This document shows, piece by piece, positions 58,526-64,000 of a stretch of DNA of 64,000 nucleotides; within the stretch, counting starts at the first letter, position 1; every line of letters starts with the position of its first letter. The stretch covers positions 40,304,901 through 40,368,900 of the forward strand of contig BTRK01000006.1 of NCBI GenBank assembly GCA_036245805.1, read 5' to 3'. The position numbers and the translations under genes were made by a program. Below the pieces are notes generated by a model, which did not search any database, was not told the DNA's origin, and saw only the letters and a list, made by a program, of their open reading frames with translations. This DNA comes from Pristionchus mayeri (Eukaryota > Nematoda > Chromadorea > Rhabditida > Neodiplogasteridae).

Positions 58526-60300
58526 CGTTGAAATGGCATCCTTCTGATAAGCATCGGTATATGAGCAGATGTGTTGTGTAACACTTACAATGATGATGCG
58601 AAGTGATAATTGATAGTCTTCGTAGGAATGCAGAAAGCAAAGCTGTGAGGGGCGGAGCATCTTCGCAGCTTGCAGAAACCGTTTGTTGGCTATTACAAAT
58701 TTTGCCAGGCCATGTAATGGATTTCGGTAAAAAATAAGGCAAAATTGTATTTAACATTCCCATTGAAATTGTTGACGATACATGCCTAGGAAAAGAACAT
58801 CTGAACTTTTCGGAGATTCAATCATCAATAAACAATTTACGGATTTCAACCTGAAATTCATGGTGGTAAAACGATAGATTTCAGAGCGAGTGGAAAAGAA
58901 GTGCACATAGAACACAATTTACAAATAATTGTGGACTTCCGTAGCGTCAATCATTTTCAATGGCCACTCAAGACGTGTGACAATCCACATCATGAATACC
59001 TATTTAGAGTGTAGTGTACGTTATATTTGAGACTGCACCTTACCTGATCGTACTAAATTTCCCTGAATCACGATTCAACCGATTACATCAGCTGCACATG
59101 TGAACGTAGTTTCACCTCTGCCACTGTCTCTACACTCCACATGATCTCTTTCTTCGGCCTCTCCAGTTATCAGCCTCACGTCGGCAATGGCATTGACGAT
59201 TGGACTCACGTTTCTCCACTCGATTAGACATAAAAATGCACGTTTCGGCTTACGTGTCTCTGCTACGTGCTTATCTCGATCGTTCGTGATCATGCACCTC
59301 CCTGCCAAACCACGGCATGTCCAGGAAAGAAAGAACATCGGAGGTTTAATCACCTAGGTTTTGCAGAATTTCGATATCTACACAATAACTTGTTGATGCA
59401 CCATTTTAATTGTTTTCGCATTTGATCATAATCCGAATATACTAGAAGGTTACGTCGTTTGCGGTAAAAATCTTATGAAATCAATTAGAGATATTTTGTC
59501 GTTTTATATTGTGGTCATTTGGAATCTGTATCTAATTTTACCGTAATCCTCACGCCCAAAACGCCACGACAGCACAAGCTAGCAAGTGATTGTAATTCTG
59601 ATTATTGGCCGGGTGCTCAAACTACGACTCTCAAAACTATATCGTGGCCATGATTTTTTAGACGATGATGAGAAATCGAACCAGATGTGTCCAAATAGGG
59701 CGTGGCATCCCTCACTAAGCCACCGTAATCTAGTCTATAGTCTATGTTGATCCTTGCTCTAAAGAGGATTGAGTGGCTGCACAAAGTGATAAGGATGACG
59801 ATCGAAGGTTTCGACTGTACGAGCAGCGAAAGGAGGGGTTGTTCACGGGCGATATTTTGTAGCTAGACTTCGAATTCACGTGGATTCTCATGATGATTAT
59901 TCAATATTTCACCTGTGATTGATAGATTTCAAGACGCTCTACGTCATTTTTGCTTGCACGTTCCATTAGATGTTTTTTGAGATAATGCTTTTTTTGGATG
60001 ATAGATTCTTGAAAGTCGGCTAAACAATATCGCTTGCAGTATTGGTTTTTTTCAAAATGCAATCTGGGCCACAGTGAAACGTCACCATTTATGAATGATC
60101 ATACATAACGTCGAAGATGAAAATTGGTCATAGACTATGGCACGTAATACTCTGTCAATTCATGACAACCCGCAGAGAAAAATATACCTATGAAATACAA
60201 TTTTCGTCCGTTCAATACCAATTATGTGCGATTGATTTGAATAGTAGTCTGCCTAATCATATGGAAGATCCATTAAGAGTGCAGATAAAGAATAATACAT
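58526..60300. other. Intergenic, no gene recognised
   Basis: The longest open frame (59075-59353, minus, 92 codons) has no domain, no splice partners and no paralogue here. An upstream promoter for the phosphatase must lie just above 58525, but no clear TATA was found. Confidence 0.4.
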
Positions 60301-61081
60301 CTAATTGGTGAAGAAAACTTTCAGCTTCTTCCTTCTTGCAATGTCCTCGAGCACCTGAAAAAATCAGCATACCGGATTGCAAGCATTTGGTCTTCACTCA
60401 AATCCAAAAAATATACGCGTGTATAATCACCGCGAAAGAGTAAACGAATACCTCGAAGACGATGAGATTGCTGGTCTCCGGACACATGGCCCAGATGACG
60501 ACGAGGAAGACGAGAGAGGGGACGAGGAACATCAGCATCGACCACACCCCTGAGAAAGCAATTACTCCAAATTTATTTCTCTAACCAATAATGGTAATTC
60601 AGAGGTGAACAACAGAGCATTTCAAAGCAATTTAATTTTACGTAGGCAATGATATAAAACATTTTCCGTAATTTATCACATAAACAAATACTGGAATGTT
60701 CACTCACCAATGATATTGGCAACTGGGAACCATGCGAACTCAACGGCAATCTTAGTCACTGCCTGAAATCGATTGATGAGCTGAGTTATTAGTTAGATTC
60801 GAGTGACAACTTTTCATAGTATTGCGAAAAGATCAAAGAACAACCTCAATTCCAGCCAGAATGGACGTTGTTCCGATCAGGAGTGACCGAGGAACCAATT
60901 CAGCTGCGTAAAATCGGGAAACGAAACTGAAATGTTTTTTTCTAATTTCCCTCGCTCCCAAGTTATTTTTTAATTATATTAATCGTTTACTTTCAATATA
61001 TTTTAGTTTGCGATGAAGTACTCACCCCAATCCGCCCGCGTTCACAAGCATTACTGCGCCGAAGGAGACCGCGGAGAGGAG
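60301..61081 (-). pseudogene. C-terminal exons of a major-facilitator transporter
   Basis: Minus-strand exons 61026-61081, 60845-60926, 60708-60762, 60452-60549 and 60301-60354 join in phase to 114 residues and a TAG. They show membrane segment LLSAVSFGAVMLVNAGG, the YAAELVPRSLLIG block (compare the AELFPT motif of SLC22/SVOP-type transporters), EFAWFPVANIIGVWSMLMFL, VPSLVFLVVIW, and CPETSN followed by a basic tail (EDIARRKKLK). A full transporter has about 12 membrane segments. Exons for the first eight or so are not visible up to the window end, where the sequence is repeats. It is either a 5'-truncated copy or a gene with a very long intron at 61082 and beyond. The substrate cannot be told. 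Confidence 0.7.
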
Positions 61082-61226
61082 CTGAATTCAAATTTCAACA
61101 TACCATTTTTTAAAAATTTATTTCAGGGTTATGAAAAAATTATTCGATCTTTCGATCTTCAATGCATTCTATCTTCAATGCTTCGATCTCTTATTTCGCA
61201 AACGAGATGTACAGCCCAGGGGTGGT

Positions 61227-61340
61227 GGACAAAATGTCCCCTTCCTTTTTCGCGCATGGACAAAATGTCCCCTGGACAAAATGTCCCCTCATGGACAAAA
61301 TGTCCCTATGGACAAAATGTCCCCTGGACAAAATGTCCCC
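61227..61340 (+). repeat. Six copies of TGGACAAAATGTCCCC
   Basis: GGACAAAATGTCC starts at 61227, 61258, 61274, 61293, 61310 and 61326. Each core is a near palindrome (GGAC/GTCC around AAAAT). Spacing varies between 16 and 31 bases. It lies about 145 bases upstream of the transporter exons in their orientation. It may be a minisatellite or a cluster of dyad binding sites. Confidence 0.7.
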
Positions 61341-62269
61341 TCTCCTCTGCTCCTCCCATTCTCATGCATGATACCTTCTATCTCCCAAATTCCTTCCCTC
61401 TGAAATTTTCCGTCAGCCACTCTTCCTCTCTTTTCACATCAGAGAAAATTATCAGTAGAAGCATTTCGGAAAAATTAAGGCGCATATATGAAAAAATATT
61501 ATATGATATATGAAAAATATATATGATATATGAAAAAATAAGTAAAGGAATGACGCCAACACTACCGTCGTTTACTCGCACTCGGGAAATTATGTTCACT
61601 CCCACTCGTCTGCACCGGTAACATACGAGCAAATCGTGGAGAATGACTCGCCTAGCAGAGCTGACTCGGTGAGTCAAATCGCGAGTGATTTTCCATTGAT
61701 TACTGCGAGTAATTTTCATTACTCCATCCAGTCCTTCCACTGTGAGGAGGGCGACCCCGCAAATAGAGAAGAAGGTGATTGGAATGCACTCGCGAGTCGC
61801 ACTTGGCGAGCAAAATGCAAATATTAATGAAATTTCCAAGATTTTACATACGAAGGTGCAATGGTGAGATGTCACTGTTTTTCCGAAAACATCTTTCATA
61901 TCACTTTCGAAGCGTAAATTTTATCGCGAAACTCTCGTATCAGAATGATCGGGCGAGAACTGCTATTCGAGGACCAATTCTCTTAGAATTAGAGGGTAGA
62001 AACTCGTCAATTCGGATTTATATTCTCAGAACCTCGTAATTTTTCGATCTGGAACTTTTCCATGTAACCGTGGCCTTCATGTTTCTTAAATTGCCATTTT
62101 TCAATTATGAGTTGCATTTAGAGAAGGCTGGGAAGAGTTTTCAACCGATTATTACGAATTAGTCGAGCGAAAATGGGCCTGGAAACTAATAATAATTACG
62201 AGAAAAACAGTTACGAGATGAGGGTTTCGAGAATGTAAATTCGATCCGACGATTCCCACCCACTCATTC
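61341..62269. other. Intergenic, no gene recognised
   Basis: Simple repeats ATATATGA/TGAAAAAT lie near 61485-61540. GCGAGT/ACTCGC motifs recur at 61580-61810. The longer minus-strand frame (61378-61899) has no domain and runs through the repeats. Confidence 0.4.
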
Positions 62270-63070
62270 CGAGGCACACCCCGCCAAGAGGGGGAATAAG
62301 CTCATTTGCGTGGCATCACCAATCCCATTCATTCGGGGAATAACGAAACAACGGAGGGGTCTGAATTGCAGGGTTTTTCGCACATTAATGAACATAGCTG
62401 AGGAATAAGGAGGAAATTTAAAATTCTGTACCATCAGATTGTGGGCAAGGGGTTTGCACAACTTTCTGCACAATCGCCATGTTGATAGCTTCACCCTCCT
62501 CTGGGGAGTAGGGTCTGAGGTGCGCAAAACAGTCGTTTTTAGGCGATTTCACTGACTTTCGAGCACTCTAATGGATGTTGCTAAGGAATAATGAGGAAAT
62601 TTAAAAGTATATGCCATCACATTGTGGGCAAGGGGTTTGCCCAACGTTCTGTATAATCTCCATGTTGATAGCTTCATCTTCCTCTGACATGTGAGGAGTA
62701 GGGTCTAAGGTTCGAAAAGAATGGAATATTCACCAAAAATTGTTATTTTTCCACCAAAAATGACTTTCAATTTGAGCCTCGTTAATCATCGTTTTATTAC
62801 AAATTTATGTTTCAAAAGCAATGAATGAGGGATATGAATGAGAGTAAAGTAGAACTCGAAGAGTCACACCAAGCGATGATATGTTTCTCAAAAAATTAAA
62901 GAGAAATTGGAATTCATGGGGGGCGAAACAATAGGAACCCCACGAACCGACTCATTGGTTCGTGGGGTTCCTATTGTTTAAAAATAGGCCAAAATGAGAT
63001 GGCGAACTTGAGCAGAAAATCGATTTGCCATGCAAATGAGCTTTCTACCCCCACTTGACGGGGTGTGCGA
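62270..63070. repeat. Repeat mosaic with inverted ends and an internal tandem
   Basis: GGCACACCCCGCCAAGAGGG near 62272 is mirrored by CTTGACGGGGTGTGC near 63054-63068, like element ends. Inside, 62385-62520 and 62575-62715 are a two-copy direct tandem (GAGGAAATTTAAAA, ATTGTGGGCAAGGGGTTTGC, CCATGTTGATAGCTTCA). A perfect hairpin sits at 62926-62979. Confidence 0.55.
62926..62979. repeat. Perfect 23-bp hairpin
   Basis: AAACAATAGGAACCCCACGA and the next three bases pair without mismatch to 62957-62979, with the 8-base loop GACTCATT. The size is like the stem of a small-RNA precursor, but it lies in repeat DNA. Confidence 0.8.
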
Positions 63071-63433
63071 GGTAATTGTTCTTCGAAGCACGGTTTCTTA
63101 GTCCATAATTCTGAGGTGAAAGTTGCAAAAATAAAGTGACGATACTGAAGTTCCCACATGATGGTTTCTGAAAAATGGTGGCATCTCACCATTGCACCCA
63201 TACGAACTTTCGGGGGGGGGGGGGGGGGTGGTGACAGCTGCACAACCGACATTTACACAACAATTCACCATTAATTTGCGAATGGGCGTAGCGACGTGGG
63301 AGTTGCTTCATTGTAACCAGTATGTGCTACCCTACATTTGCATATACAAATCTTGTTACCCGGCGAACGTGCCTCAACTTACGTTTACGTTTTACGTTTA
63401 TCGCGATCGCAGAGTAGCTGCATAACATCACCA
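63071..63433. other. Intergenic, low complexity
   Basis: A run of 18 G with one break (63211-63230) and ACGTTTACGTTT repeats near 63380-63400. No gene is recognised. Confidence 0.4.
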
Positions 63434-63435
63434 TA

Positions 63436-64000
63436 CCACGCCATTCACGAGACAATCGAGCTAAAATCGCCATTCTTGGGAATGGAGGAAAAATCGTGAA
63501 ATGGGTTCTATCCGATTTTAGGTATCCTGAGGGATGTCTGACACTCCCCCAAAGTCTCATTGTCCAGATGTCATTTTGGACATCATTGCACCGGGTCGGA
63601 TCTTGGCACCTCCCACTTTGAGTGCTAATATCCCGGCTACCGTGACAGATTGATCAAAATTGACCTCTGAGCGACCCCGGCTCATTTTTCGAGCTCTATC
63701 GATCTATTCAAATCAGATACTGAGAATGTTAATTAAACCATGCTGCATTCAAGGTCAATTTTCTCGAAAACTAATGGAAAGGTGCAGCTCAAATTTTAAG
63801 AGCGCATGCATCTGAACGAGAGCTGTCGAACGAGGTGCTGGCGTCGAAAATGCGGAAACTGCTGTGAAACTTTCGCGATTTAAACTTTTACTAATCGTTT
63901 GAACTTTCTTTTCCACGGAAAATTCGAAGGAACTCCCACCATTCTTGGCCGCGCGCTCAGAAGAGAGCGGTGTAAGTGACAATTGACTGTGGAAAAGAAA
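63436..64000. mobile_element. Partial foldback element running off the window
   Basis: It starts CCACGCCATTCACGAGACAA after TA (63434-63435) and follows the left arm of 32766-33800 in order, with many changes, beyond the arm centre, where the mirrored sequence begins (GTGTAAGTGACAATTGACTG near 63971). Confidence 0.7.

Noticed and set aside
59075..59353. 92-codon minus-strand open frame upstream of the phosphatase
   Set aside because: It has no motif, no splice partners and no second copy. It may be chance.
61227..61340. CRISPR-like array
   Set aside because: Repeats are only about 16 bases, spacing is irregular with almost no spacers, and the host is an animal.
61378..61899. 173-codon minus-strand open frame
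   Set aside because: It runs through simple repeats, has no domain or paralogue, and its composition looks like chance.

Overview
The window is nuclear DNA from a nematode. It carries a major sperm protein gene, nematode chemoreceptor genes of several serpentine classes, a thaumatin-like protein gene and a secreted histidine acid phosphatase. Genes are split by many 40-100 bp introns, mostly with GT..AG ends and TTTCAG-type acceptors. My best guess is a diplogastrid related to Pristionchus, because the msp gene has introns and thaumatin-like genes are present, but this is an inference and not proven by the sequence.

Layout. 1-4.3 kb: copy A of an unrecognised six-exon gene family, preceded by a near-perfect 571-bp inverted duplication of its own promoter region. 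4.3-10.1 kb: nested transposons (TTAA-flanked foldback, hAT-like foldback, dimeric MITE, decayed mariner). 10.4-12.0 kb: an intact srx-like chemoreceptor gene. 12-15.2 kb: repeats and a mariner relic. 15.4-17.5 kb: copy B of the family. 18.7-20.3 kb: a thaumatin-like protein gene on the minus strand. 20.6-26.0 kb: a SINE-like element, two related mariner-type elements (one carrying a 5'-truncated LINE) and an orphan thaumatin exon. 27-37.5 kb: a foldback, copy C of the family (nonsense codon), then decayed promoter and downstream blocks of further units, one fused to half of a chemoreceptor gene. 37.8-42.7 kb: a 13-exon str-like chemoreceptor with a mariner in its first intron. 42.8-47.4 kb: three foldback elements. 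47.4-49.1 kb: another chemoreceptor (minus strand) with a MITE in an intron. 49.9-50.6 kb: an msp gene with a one-base frame break. 52.1-54.0 kb: a C2H2 zinc-finger gene. 54.5-56.0 kb: an intact srd-like chemoreceptor. 56.4-58.5 kb: a histidine acid phosphatase (minus). 60.3-61.1 kb: the C-terminal exons of a major-facilitator transporter (minus). 61-64 kb: repeats.

The genes do not form one pathway. The window looks like a fast-evolving chromosome-arm environment: lineage-specific duplicates, sensory receptors of at least five types, secreted proteins, and a dense load of TA- and TTAA-targeting DNA transposons that break, fuse or sit inside introns of the genes. I reconstructed exons by hand from splice signals and reading frame. 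Genes called intact are those in which all exon phases join into one open frame.
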